64,000 nt of DNA. Origin: Hymenobacter piscis. GTDB taxonomy: Bacteria > Bacteroidota > Bacteroidia > Cytophagales > Hymenobacteraceae. The notes beneath the pieces were generated by a model. It made no database searches. It had not been told where the DNA came from and saw only the letters and a list, made by a program, of their open reading frames with translations. Where the stretch lies: the NCBI RefSeq assembly GCF_018760735.1, contig NZ_JAHHZN010000006.1:124001-188000 (forward strand), written 5' to 3'. The translations under genes and the position numbers were made by a program. Positions 23,234 to 31,369 of the stretch are shown here, piece by piece. Numbering within the stretch: position 1 is the stretch's first letter; every line of letters begins with the position of its first letter.

Positions 23234-25984
23234 TTATTTCGCCTTAGCCGAGCGGGCGAAGTCGCCGGCTTTCACTTGCACCAGCCGGTCGTAGGAGAAG
23301 TATTTGCGGATGGCGGCATTTACCTGCTCGGGCGTGAGGGCCGCCAGCTGACGTTCCAGCTCGGCGTTGTACTGGAAGGTGCGGCCGCTGGTGCGGGTGA
23401 GGTACTGGGCCCAGGTGCTGGCCAGGTACCGGTCCTGGGCACGCTGCACCTGATAGTTCTGCAAGGCCGCCGATTTAGCCGCTTTCAGCTCCTCGGCCGT
23501 CACGCCGTCCTTGATGAAGCGCTCCAGCTCCTCGCGGTAGGCCTGCTCCAGCCGGCTGGAGTTATCGGGGTTGTAGATGGCGTAGGAGTAGTAGCCGCCC
23601 AGCGGGTCGTTGTCGTCGGCATACACCTGGGAGCCCACGCCGTAGCTCACGCCTTCCTTCTGACGGATGCGGGTGGCCAGACGCGAGTTCAGGAACCCAT
23701 CGCCGAGCACGTAGTTGGCCAGGAACACGGCGGCGTAGTCGGGGTTGTCGTCGCCGAGGGGCATTTTGAGCATGGTTACGTACAGGGCGTTGGCCTTGTC
23801 GTCGGTCTGGATGCTCTGCTGCTGGGCCTTGGTTTCGAAGGCGGTGAGGGGCACGCGGGTGAAGGGCGTAGCGGCTTTCCAGGAAGCCAGCTGCTTGCTC
23901 ACGCGCTGCTGCACGGCCTTCTCATCGAAGGTGCCGACGACGGCCAGGGTGGCATTCTGGGCTCCGTAGAAGGTTTTGTAGAACTGGCGCACGTCGTCCA
24001 CGGTCAGCTTTTTCAGTTCGGCAATTTCGGCGTCGTAGCTCAGCGTCTGGAAGATGTGGCCGGCGGGGTAGGGGTTGGCCAGGCGCTCGGCCAGGTTGAA
24101 GGCCAGGGCCTGGGGCTCCTGCTGCTGGGCTTCCAGCTGGGCCAGCCGCTCCTGCTTCAGCTTCTCGAACTCGGCGGCCGGGAAGGTGGGGTTACGCAGG
24201 TAGTCCAGCACCACATCCAGCACGGCCGGCAAGTGCTCCTTATCCGTCTGGATGCTGATGGTCGTGGTCTGGCCGCCGCCGTAAGCGTACACCTGGGCCT
24301 TCGCCTTGTCGAAGGCGTCGCGGATCTGGGCGTAGCTGCGGGTTTTGGTGCCGCGCTCCAGCATGGAGGCCGTCAGGCTGGCCACCACGACTTTGTTCTG
24401 GAGGGCTTCCAGGGAGCCGTAACGCAGCTTCAGCTCGGCATTCACGGCGTTGGCGCGGTTCTGCTTGCTGAGGTAGGCGTACTTCAGCCCGTTCTTCTCC
24501 CGGCCACGCTTGGTGCGGGCGTCGATGTTGACGGGGCTCACGTCGAAGGCCTCGCCGGTAGCCACGGCGGCTTCGCCTTTGTAGTTGTTCACCAGCGCGG
24601 CCACGTCGGGGGTGGCGGGAATGGGGCTGCGGTTGGGCGCGTTATCGGGCTGGAACAGGCCCACGGTGCGGTTACTGGGCTTGAAGTAGGCGGTGGCCAC
24701 GCGCTGCACGTCGGCGGGCGTTACGCGGCGCAGGGCGTCGCGGTAGAGGTACACCAGCCGCCAGTCGCCGCTGGCAATGTACTCGCTCAGGCTCAGCCCT
24801 AGGTTTTCGCTGTTCTGGAACATGAGCTCCACGTTTTTGAGCAGCTTGGTGCGGGCCCGGTCCACTTCCTCGGCCGTGGGCGGGGTTTTGGTTACATCAT
24901 CCAGGGCCGTGAGCATCACGGTGCGGGCCGAGTCGAGGGAGCGGTTCTGGCGCACATCGGCGTAGAAGTAGGCAAAGCCAGCATCGTGCAGGCCCGGCGT
25001 GAAGCCCCAGGTGGCGGCGGCCTTCTTCGATTCAACCAGCGCCTTGTAGAGGCGGCCGGAGGGCTCGTTGATGAGGGTTTCCACCAGCACGTCGGTGGCC
25101 GGGAAATCGGGGTGGGCGGCGGCGGGCACGTGGTAGGCCACGGCCAGGCCCTGGGTGTCGCCGGGGCGGCGCAGCGTCACGCTCCGCTCCCCGTCCTGGG
25201 TGGGCTCCACGGTGTAGGTGGGCTGCAGCTGGCGGGTGGGCTTGGGAATGCCGCCGTAGTACTGCTTGATGAGGGCCAGCGTTTTGGCCGGGTCAATTTT
25301 GCCGGCCACCAGCAGCACCGCGTTATCGGGCTGGTAGTATTTCTGGTAGAAGGCCTTGAGGTTATCGATGGGCACCCGCTCAATGTCCTCGCGGGAGCCG
25401 ATGGTGCTTTTGCCGTAGTTGTGCCAGAGGTAGGCCGTGCTCAGCACCCGGTCCATGAGCACCCGCTGGGGCGAGTTCTCCCCGCTCTCGAACTCGTTGC
25501 GCACCACGCTAAACTCGGTGTCGAGGTCCTTTTTGGCAATGAAGGAGTTCACCATGCGGTCGGCCTCCAGGTCCAGGGCCCACTTCAGGTTTTCCTCGGT
25601 GGCCGCGAAGGTTTCAAAGTAGTTGGTGCGGTCGTACCAGGTAGTGCCGTTGGGCGAAGCGCCGTGCTCGGTCAGCTCCTGCGGGATGTTGGGGTGCTTG
25701 GTGGAGCCCTTGAACACCATGTGCTCCAGCAAGTGAGCCATGCCGCTTTCCCCGTAGCCCTCGTGCCGGGAGCCCACCAGGTAGGTCATGTTGACGGTGG
25801 CCGTGGGTTTCGACTGATCCGGGAACAGCAGCACCCGCAGACCGTTCTCCAGGCGGTACTCCGTGATGCCCTCGACGGAGGTGGTTTGGGTGATGCCCGC
25901 CGGCAGGGCCGGGGCCGTTTGGGCGCGACCGGGTGTGGTCAGCAGCCCCAGCGCCAGCGGCGCTACAAGGAAAGGTAACTTCAT
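23234..25984 (-). CDS. M16 family zinc peptidase, two-domain, exported
   Basis: 916 residues from ATG 25984, which opens a signal peptide (MKLPFLVAPLALGLLTTPGR, AQ). The first M16 domain has the inverted zinc motif HLLEH at 84-88, followed by the downstream Glu region (ATEENLKWALDLEADRM). The second, inactive-type M16 domain fills the C-terminal half (KKSAYLSKQNRANAV-like region onward; YGVGSQVYADDNDP). This is the two-domain, pitrilysin/PqqL-like form that degrades peptides in the periplasm or at the surface. The longer frame from 26092 adds only a non-homologous stretch. Its 5' end is 113 bases from the SbtA-like stop, so the two may not be one transcript. Confidence 0.93.
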   Translation of the reverse strand: MKLPFLVAPLALGLLTTPGRAQTAPALPAGITQTTSVEGITEYRLENGLRVLLFPDQSKPTATVNMTYLVGSRHEGYGESGMAHLLEHMVFKGSTKHPNIPQELTEHGASPNGTTWYDRTNYFETFAATEENLKWALDLEADRMVNSFIAKKDLDTEFSVVRNEFESGENSPQRVLMDRVLSTAYLWHNYGKSTIGSREDIERVPIDNLKAFYQKYYQPDNAVLLVAGKIDPAKTLALIKQYYGGIPKPTRQLQPTYTVEPTQDGERSVTLRRPGDTQGLAVAYHVPAAAHPDFPATDVLVETLINEPSGRLYKALVESKKAAATWGFTPGLHDAGFAYFYADVRQNRSLDSARTVMLTALDDVTKTPPTAEEVDRARTKLLKNVELMFQNSENLGLSLSEYIASGDWRLVYLYRDALRRVTPADVQRVATAYFKPSNRTVGLFQPDNAPNRSPIPATPDVAALVNNYKGEAAVATGEAFDVSPVNIDARTKRGREKNGLKYAYLSKQNRANAVNAELKLRYGSLEALQNKVVVASLTASMLERGTKTRSYAQIRDAFDKAKAQVYAYGGGQTTTISIQTDKEHLPAVLDVVLDYLRNPTFPAAEFEKLKQERLAQLEAQQQEPQALAFNLAERLANPYPAGHIFQTLSYDAEIAELKKLTVDDVRQFYKTFYGAQNATLAVVGTFDEKAVQQRVSKQLASWKAATPFTRVPLTAFETKAQQQSIQTDDKANALYVTMLKMPLGDDNPDYAAVFLANYVLGDGFLNSRLATRIRQKEGVSYGVGSQVYADDNDPLGGYYSYAIYNPDNSSRLEQAYREELERFIKDGVTAEELKAAKSAALQNYQVQRAQDRYLASTWAQYLTRTSGRTFQYNAELERQLAALTPEQVNAAIRKYFSYDRLVQVKAGDFARSAKAK

Positions 25985-26096
25985 AAGGAAAAAGGGATAA
26001 GTAAAAAAACGCAACGCCAGGAGCCGCCCCGGCAGTATGCGGAAGGCAAGATATAGTTTCGTTGCAATAGGTTGCAGAAGGCAGGCCCGCAAGTAG

Positions 26097-27062
26097 CTAG
26101 CAGTTCTGCACTACGGCGAAATACAGGGGCATGCCCAGGGTGATGTTCAGCGGAAACGTGACGCCCAGAGCCATCGGCAGGTAGAGGCCGGGGTCGGCGC
26201 GGGGGGCGGCCAGGCGCATGGCGGCGGGCACGGCAATGTAGGAGGCGCTGGCCGCCAGAATGGCGAAGATGAAGCGGTTGCCCACGTTATCAGTAATCAG
26301 GTGGCTGGCGGCGGCTACCAGGCAGCCATTAAGTAGCGGCACGGCCACGGCAAACAGGGTTACGAAGCGGCCGTAGCGGATGAAGGCCGTGAAGCGCCGG
26401 GCCGTCACCATGCCCATTTCGAGCAGGAAAATGGCCAGAAACCCCTTGAAAATATCGGTGGTGAAAGGCTTGATGCCATCGGCCTGTTTGGTGTCGGCAA
26501 TCAGCCCGATAACCAGGGAGCCGAGCACCATTAGTACGCTGCCGTTGGTAAAGGAGTGGCGCACCACGGCGCCCAGGGGCTGCTGGGGGCCGTCTTCGGC
26601 AGCGGCGTAGCGCCCCATCAGAATCACGCCCACGATAATGGCGGGGGCTTTCATCAAAGCCATTACGGCCACCATGTGCCCCCCGAATACCAGGCGCTGG
26701 CTTTCCAGAAACGACACGGCCGCCACAAACGTGACGGCACTCACCGAGCCGTAGGCGGCCGCCACGGCCCCGGCGTCGCTCACGCTCAGGCGCCGCCGCA
26801 GCACGAAAAAGGTGTACAACGGAATCAGGGCCGCTACCAGCAGGCCGAACAGCAGCGAGTAGGCTATTTCGGCGCTGAACGGACTGTGGGCCAGCTCCTG
26901 CCCACCCTTGAAGCCAATGGAGAACAGCAGGTAGAGCGAGATGAACTTGACCGTGGTGGGCGGAATTTCCAGGTCGCTCTTGATGAGGGTGGCCACAATG
27001 CCCAGCAGAAAGAAAAGCAGCGTGGGGTTGGTGAGGTTGACGGGCAGTAGGTGTAGATCCAT
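26097..27062 (-). CDS. SbtA-like sodium-dependent bicarbonate transporter family protein
   Basis: 321 residues, with about ten hydrophobic segments in two halves separated by a soluble loop (GRYAAAEDGPQQPLGA). Matching family features are SDLEIPPTTVKFISLYLLF, the GFKGGQEL motif, AAAYGSVSAVTFVAA and FLLEMGMV. The SbtA/DUF897 family transports bicarbonate with Na+ in cyanobacteria; in heterotrophic Bacteroidota the substrate is not proven. No PII-like sbtB gene is next to it. ATG 27062 (MDLHLLPVNLTNP) is preferred to the slightly longer frame from 27086. The 100 bases upstream are AT-rich and probably hold the promoter. Confidence 0.85.
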   Translation of the reverse strand: MDLHLLPVNLTNPTLLFFLLGIVATLIKSDLEIPPTTVKFISLYLLFSIGFKGGQELAHSPFSAEIAYSLLFGLLVAALIPLYTFFVLRRRLSVSDAGAVAAAYGSVSAVTFVAAVSFLESQRLVFGGHMVAVMALMKAPAIIVGVILMGRYAAAEDGPQQPLGAVVRHSFTNGSVLMVLGSLVIGLIADTKQADGIKPFTTDIFKGFLAIFLLEMGMVTARRFTAFIRYGRFVTLFAVAVPLLNGCLVAAASHLITDNVGNRFIFAILAASASYIAVPAAMRLAAPRADPGLYLPMALGVTFPLNITLGMPLYFAVVQNC

Positions 27063-27231
27063 GCGGTTGGGGAATAAGGGCCGCAAGTTTGCCTACAGAT
27101 GATTTTATTCCTATTTATTTTGATAGTAAAGCTATTTAAATAAATAGCATACTTATTCAATGCCGAATACTGTGCTGACAACAAAGCTGTTACCACGGCG
27201 TCAGGCAACTGCCCACGGTGCGGGCGGGCGG

Positions 27232-27990
27232 CTACCGCAGCGTCAGGGAATACTCGGCCACCTGCCGGATTTGCTCCTCGCTGAGCTTGTCTTTGAAAGC
27301 GGGCATCTTCTTGCTGAGGCTGCCATTGGTTACCTGGTAAATACGGCCGGCGGCGGTCAGGTTGCTCTTGGTCAGGTCGTAGGCGCCGTTGAGGCCCAGC
27401 CGCCCATCGGGGCCGTGGCAGACGGCGCAGTGTTGGGTGTAGAGCGCCTGGCCCGCCGCCAGCACCGGGGTTTCGGCCGGTCCGGCCGCTGCCGGCACCG
27501 AGTCGGGCAGGGCCTGGCCGGTGGCGGAAAGGGCGAGGGTATCCACGGGAGCTGCCGCGTCGGGCGTGGCTTCGGCCTCGGCGCGGCCGGGCGCGGGCGC
27601 GCCGGTCCGTGCCGGAGCCTGGGTAGCCGGTTGCAGCGTAACGGAGCCGGTTTCGGCCAACCCATACACGTATCCGAAACCCAGCAACGTGAGCACCACG
27701 CCCGTTTTGTGCTGGCGCCGCATGGCCGCAATGGCCAGCGGCAGCAGCCCCAGCACCAGGGCCAGCTTGAGCCAGAGCCAGGTGGGCGTGGGGGCCGGGT
27801 GCTGCCAGAGCAGGGTGCCGCCGGTGGTCAGAATCAGCAGGCCCAGCACCGAGTCGGCCACGCGGGTGCGGGCGCGCAGGGTGCGGAGCGTATCGAGGCG
27901 GCCGGTGAGCAGCAGGGCCGCTTTCAGGGCGTAGAACAACAGAAACGTGAGCACCACCAGCAGGTGCAGGCGCAGCAGCAAACTCGACAT
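27232..27990 (-). CDS. membrane-anchored c-type cytochrome
   Basis: 252 residues. The first ~110 residues form about four membrane helices (LHLLVVLTFLLFYALKAALL, VLGLLILTTGGTL, LKLALVLGLLPLAIAAM, VLTLLGFGYVYGL), resembling SirB2-like membrane domains. A disordered Ala/Pro/Glu linker (about 118-176) follows, then a class I cytochrome c domain with CAVCH at 188-192 and the distal ligand M229 in SKKMPAF. The haem domain would lie in the periplasm and carry electrons, perhaps to or from a terminal oxidase; no oxidase gene is nearby. ATG 27990 is chosen because a TATCTTCG box (28035-28042, minus) lies just upstream and the longer frame overlaps the divergent promoter. Confidence 0.85.
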   Translation of the reverse strand: MSSLLLRLHLLVVLTFLLFYALKAALLLTGRLDTLRTLRARTRVADSVLGLLILTTGGTLLWQHPAPTPTWLWLKLALVLGLLPLAIAAMRRQHKTGVVLTLLGFGYVYGLAETGSVTLQPATQAPARTGAPAPGRAEAEATPDAAAPVDTLALSATGQALPDSVPAAAGPAETPVLAAGQALYTQHCAVCHGPDGRLGLNGAYDLTKSNLTAAGRIYQVTNGSLSKKMPAFKDKLSEEQIRQVAEYSLTLR

Positions 27991-28034
27991 GGAGAGCAGG
28001 AACAGAAGGAGGCAGAAAGCGCGAAACGCAGCTG

Positions 28035-28042
28035 CGAAGATA
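28035..28042 (-). promoter_or_regulatory. -7 like box TATCTTCG of the cytochrome gene
   Basis: One mismatch to TATCTTTG, on the minus strand, 45 bases before the start codon. Confidence 0.35.
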
Positions 28043-28104
28043 GAGCTGCGAAGGGCATCCGGCCGAAAACCGGCCCGACCCGCCCCGGGCCGCCGGCCGG
28101 CCCG

Positions 28105-28112
28105 TATCTTTG
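28105..28112 (+). promoter_or_regulatory. -7 box TATCTTTG of the glycosyltransferase gene
   Basis: Exact TAnnTTTG match 56 bases before the ATG. It lies back to back with the cytochrome promoter. Confidence 0.5.
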
Positions 28113-28167
28113 CCGGCCCGCCCACCCCGTTTCGCCTTCATTTTTCTTCCCCGCTACCTCTGCCCGC

Positions 28168-29295
28168 ATGCGCGTTGCCATCGTTATCAATACCAGCTGG
28201 AACATCTGGAATTTTCGTCGGAGCCTGGTCAGGGCCCTGCAGGCCGCCGGCCACGAGGTGCTGGCCATTGCCCCGCCCGATGCCTATTCCGGGCGGCTGG
28301 AAACGGAGCTGGGCTGCCGCTTCGTGCCCATTCTGATGGAGAACAAGGGCACCAACCCCATCAAGGACGCGGCCCTCACCCGTCGCTTCTATCAGATTTA
28401 TCGCCGGGAGCGGCCCGACGTGGTGCTGCAGTACACCATCAAACCCAACATTTACGGCACCCTGGCCGCCCGCCTGGCCGGCATTCCGAGCGTGAACAAC
28501 GTGTCGGGCCTGGGCACGGTGTTCATCGTGAAGAACCTGGTGAGCAAGGTGGCCCTGGGCCTGTACCGGTTCGCGTTTCAGTTTCCCAAGCGAGTGTTTT
28601 TCCAGAACGACGACGACCGGCAGCTCTTTCTGCAGCACGGCCTCGTGGCCCCCGGCATCACCGACCTGCTGCCCGGCTCCGGCGTCGATACCGACCGGTT
28701 CCGGCCCGCCCCAGCGTTTCAGCGCAACGAGCCGTTTACCTTCCTCATGATTGCGCGGGTGCTCTACGAGAAGGGAGTGGAAGAATACTTCGAAGCCGCC
28801 CGCCTCGTGCGCGAAGCCGTGCCCGGCACCCGGGTGCAGCTGCTGGGCGGGGTAGATGAAAGCGGGGGCGTAGGCGTGAAGCGGAGCGTATTTGAGGAGT
28901 GGCTGAAAGCCGGTAACGTAGAATACCTGGGCACCTCCGACGACGTGGCCGCCCTCATCCGGGAGGCCGACTGCGTGGTGCTGCCCTCCTACCGCGAAGG
29001 CACGCCCAAAACCCTGCTCGAAGCCGCCGCCATGGGCAAACCCATTGTAACTACCGACGTGCCCGGCTGCCGCGAAACCGTGGTGGACGGCCGCAACGGC
29101 CTGCTCTGCCAGGTGCGCGACGCGCAGGACCTAGCCGCCAAAATGCTGCAGGTGCTGCGCCTGCCCGCGGCCGGGCTGGAGCAGATGGGCCGGGCCGGCC
29201 GCCACCTGGCCGAAACCAAATTCGACGAGCAGATCGTGCTCAGTAAATACCTGGCCGTGGTGCAGCAAGTAACCGCCGGCCGTTCCGGACGCTGA
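28168..29295 (+). CDS. family 4 glycosyltransferase
   Basis: 375 residues, GT-B fold. The N-terminal acceptor domain starts MRVAIVINTSWNIWNFR and has VLQYTIKPNIYGTLAARL and NNVSGLGTVF; the C-terminal donor domain has TFLMIARVLYEKGVEEYFEA and the retaining GT4 E-x7-E region YREGTPKTLLEAAAMGKP beginning at residue 275. It resembles PglA/WbpX-type enzymes that transfer a hexosamine onto an undecaprenyl-linked sugar; the exact donor is not known. The following rfbC gene, 57 bases downstream on the same strand, suggests work on surface polysaccharide. The open frame runs back to 27160, but the upstream part is antisense to the cytochrome gene; the TATCTTTG box at 28105 supports ATG 28168. Confidence 0.9.
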   Translation: MRVAIVINTSWNIWNFRRSLVRALQAAGHEVLAIAPPDAYSGRLETELGCRFVPILMENKGTNPIKDAALTRRFYQIYRRERPDVVLQYTIKPNIYGTLAARLAGIPSVNNVSGLGTVFIVKNLVSKVALGLYRFAFQFPKRVFFQNDDDRQLFLQHGLVAPGITDLLPGSGVDTDRFRPAPAFQRNEPFTFLMIARVLYEKGVEEYFEAARLVREAVPGTRVQLLGGVDESGGVGVKRSVFEEWLKAGNVEYLGTSDDVAALIREADCVVLPSYREGTPKTLLEAAAMGKPIVTTDVPGCRETVVDGRNGLLCQVRDAQDLAAKMLQVLRLPAAGLEQMGRAGRHLAETKFDEQIVLSKYLAVVQQVTAGRSGR

Positions 29296-29352
29296 TAAAT
29301 CTGCCTAACTTGCCGGCCGCTTACTGGTAGCCGAGCCCCAATTACCGTTACT

Positions 29353-29895
29353 ATGGAATTCAAATACTTCGATGTTCCCGGCGTAGTCGAGATTCTGCCC
29401 CGGGTATTCGGGGACGCCCGCGGCGCCTTTTTCGAGTCGTTCAGCGCCCAGAAAATGCAGGAAGCCGGCATCGTGGGCGACTGGGTGCAGGACAACCAGT
29501 CGCGCTCCGACCGGGGCGTGGTGCGGGGCCTGCACTTTCAGCAGCCCCCTTTCGCCCAGGCCAAGCTGGTGCGCGTGGCCGCCGGCCGCGCCCTCGACGT
29601 GGTTGTGGATATCCGCCGCGACTCGCCTACTTACGGCCAGCACGTATCGGTCATTCTGGATGCCGAGCGCTACAACATGCTGTACGTGCCCGTGGGCTTT
29701 GCCCATGGCTTCACGGCCCTGGAAGACAATACGCTCTTCCTCTACAAGTGCACCAACTACTACGCTCCCCAATCAGAAGGCGGCCTGCTCTGGAACGACC
29801 CGGCCCTGGCCATCCACTGGGGCGTCGAAAACCCCACTATCTCCGCCAAGGATCAGGTGCTGCCCACCCTGGCCGATTTCAAGAGCCCCTTCTGA
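29353..29895 (+). CDS. rfbC: dTDP-4-dehydrorhamnose 3,5-epimerase
   Basis: 180 residues, cupin fold. It epimerises dTDP-4-keto-6-deoxyglucose at C3 and C5 in dTDP-L-rhamnose synthesis. Landmarks: RGVVRGLHFQQPP with the catalytic base H61, LDVVVDIRRDSPTYG, VPVGFAHGF, and KCTNYYAPQSEGGLLWNDP with the conserved Tyr and the Asp that partners His. The rfbA, rfbB and rfbD genes are not in the window. It lies 57 bases downstream of the GT4 gene and is followed by a palindromic repeat, so a two-gene transcript is likely. Confidence 0.95.
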   Translation: MEFKYFDVPGVVEILPRVFGDARGAFFESFSAQKMQEAGIVGDWVQDNQSRSDRGVVRGLHFQQPPFAQAKLVRVAAGRALDVVVDIRRDSPTYGQHVSVILDAERYNMLYVPVGFAHGFTALEDNTLFLYKCTNYYAPQSEGGLLWNDPALAIHWGVENPTISAKDQVLPTLADFKSPF

Positions 29896-29897
29896 AA

Positions 29898-30026
29898 GTG
29901 GTGAAATAGTGAGGTGGTGAAGTGGTGAGTTTTATGTTCGGCTGGTCCTATCTGCGCCGTTGCTCCGGCAGAACCAGTCGAACATAAAACTCACCATCTC
30001 ACTATTTCACTATCTCACTATTTCAC
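29898..30026. repeat. nested palindromic repeat of GTGA/TAGTGA words
   Basis: Outer arms are runs of GTGAAATAGTGAGGTGGTGA-like words; the inner inverted core is GGTGAGTTTTATGTTCG-CTGGT on the left (to about 29946) and its complement on the right (from about 29973). It fills the space between convergent rfbC and murF and may end both transcripts. Confidence 0.8.
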
Positions 30027-31324
30027 AGCAGCTCCAGCAGCGTTTCCAGGCCCATGCCGCGGGAGCCTTTGATGAGTACCTGGCAGTTGCGCAGCGGGTG
30101 TTCGCGCAGCCAGTTGGCGGCTTCAGCCTTGGCCGGGAAGTAGAGCAGGGACGAATCCAGGTCGGCAGCGTGGCGCATATCGGTCCCGATGAGCAGGACC
30201 TGGCTGAAGGGCAGCCCCAGCACCAGCTGGCCCAGGGTGCGGTGCTCGGCGGCGCTTTCGGTGCCCAGCTCGAACATGTCGCCCAGGATGACGACTTTAT
30301 CGGCGGGGTTGCCGGGGCGGGTGGCGAAGCTGTGCAGGGCGGCCGCCATGCTGCTGGGGTTGGCGTTGTAGGCGTCCAGCACCAACTCGTTGTGGGCGGT
30401 GCGCACAAGCTGGGAGCGGTTGTTGGCCGGCTCGTAGGTGGCCAGGGCGGCGGTAATGTCGGCGGCCGGCACGCCAAAGTAGGCACCCACGGCGGCGGCG
30501 GCGGCCAGGTTGGGGAAGTTGTAGCCGCCCGTTATCCGGGCTTCCAGCGTAGCCCCGCTGAACAGGTGCATCACCACGTTCGGGGCGGCGCTGAGCAGCT
30601 CGGCCGGGTAGGTATCGGTGGGGCCGGGGTAGGTCACGCGCTCGGTTACCGGGGCCGCCAGGGAGGGCAGGCGGGCGTCGAGGGTGTTCACGAAGACGGT
30701 GCCGCCCACCTGCTCCAGGTAGCGAAACAGCTCGCCCTTGCCCCGGGCAATGCCTTCTACCCCGCCAAAGCCTTCGAGGTGGGCCTTGCCGATGTTGGTA
30801 ATCAGGCCGTGGGTGGGCTCGGCCAGCTGGCAGAGCTGCGCGATTTCCCCCTGGTGGTTGGCGCCCATTTCCACAATGGCCAGCTCGTGCTCCCCGGGCC
30901 GGATGCTGAGCAGCGTGAGTGGAACCCCGATGTGGTTGTTGAGGTTGCCCTGAGTGTACTGCGCCCGGAACCGCCGGCTCAGCACCGTGTTAATAAGCTC
31001 CTTGGTAGTGGTTTTGCCGTTCGAGCCGGTAATGGCCAGCACGGGCATAATCAGCTGGCGCCGGTGGTGCAGGGCCAGCTCCTGCAGGGCCACCAGCGGA
31101 TCGGGCACGTAGGTGTAGCGGTCGGGCGCGGCGGCGGCCAGGGCCTCGTCGTCCACCACGGCATAGCGGGCGCCTTTTTCCAGGGCCTGGGGGGCGAAAT
31201 CCCGCCCCCGGAAGTTGGGCCCGTTGAGAGCGAAGAACAGGGTGCCGTTCTGGGCCTGACGCGAGTCGGTGCTGACGGCCGAGGATTCCCGGAAACGGGC
31301 GTAGAGCGCCGCGAGGTCTGCCAT
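30023..31324 (-). CDS. murF: UDP-N-acetylmuramoyl-tripeptide--D-alanyl-D-alanine ligase
   Basis: 433 residues. MurF adds D-Ala-D-Ala to the UDP-MurNAc-tripeptide, using ATP, in the last cytosolic step of peptidoglycan precursor synthesis. The N-terminal substrate domain (VSTDSRQAQNGTLFFAL) is followed by the ATP loop AITGSNGKTTTKEL (G100 onward), VEMGANHQGEIAQL and the C-terminal VLDAYNANPSSMAAAL. All family motifs are intact. The gene stands alone, outside any dcw cluster, as is usual in this group where mur genes are scattered. It is divergent from the VCBS-repeat gene, with only 45 bases between the start codons, so their promoters overlap. Its stop lies inside the edge of the palindromic repeat. 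Confidence 0.96.
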   Translation of the reverse strand: MADLAALYARFRESSAVSTDSRQAQNGTLFFALNGPNFRGRDFAPQALEKGARYAVVDDEALAAAAPDRYTYVPDPLVALQELALHHRRQLIMPVLAITGSNGKTTTKELINTVLSRRFRAQYTQGNLNNHIGVPLTLLSIRPGEHELAIVEMGANHQGEIAQLCQLAEPTHGLITNIGKAHLEGFGGVEGIARGKGELFRYLEQVGGTVFVNTLDARLPSLAAPVTERVTYPGPTDTYPAELLSAAPNVVMHLFSGATLEARITGGYNFPNLAAAAAVGAYFGVPAADITAALATYEPANNRSQLVRTAHNELVLDAYNANPSSMAAALHSFATRPGNPADKVVILGDMFELGTESAAEHRTLGQLVLGLPFSQVLLIGTDMRHAADLDSSLLYFPAKAEAANWLREHPLRNCQVLIKGSRGMGLETLLELL

Positions 31325-31369
31325 GCGGTTTTGTGCGTAATATTAAAAACTAAACGAAAGGTACGCCTG

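Noticed and set aside
27160-28167. 5' extension of the glycosyltransferase frame
   Set aside because: Antisense to the cytochrome gene; promoter box and family start support 28168.
29960-31369. 5' extension of the VCBS-repeat frame by 470 codons
   Set aside because: Antisense to murF; the signal peptide starts at 31370.
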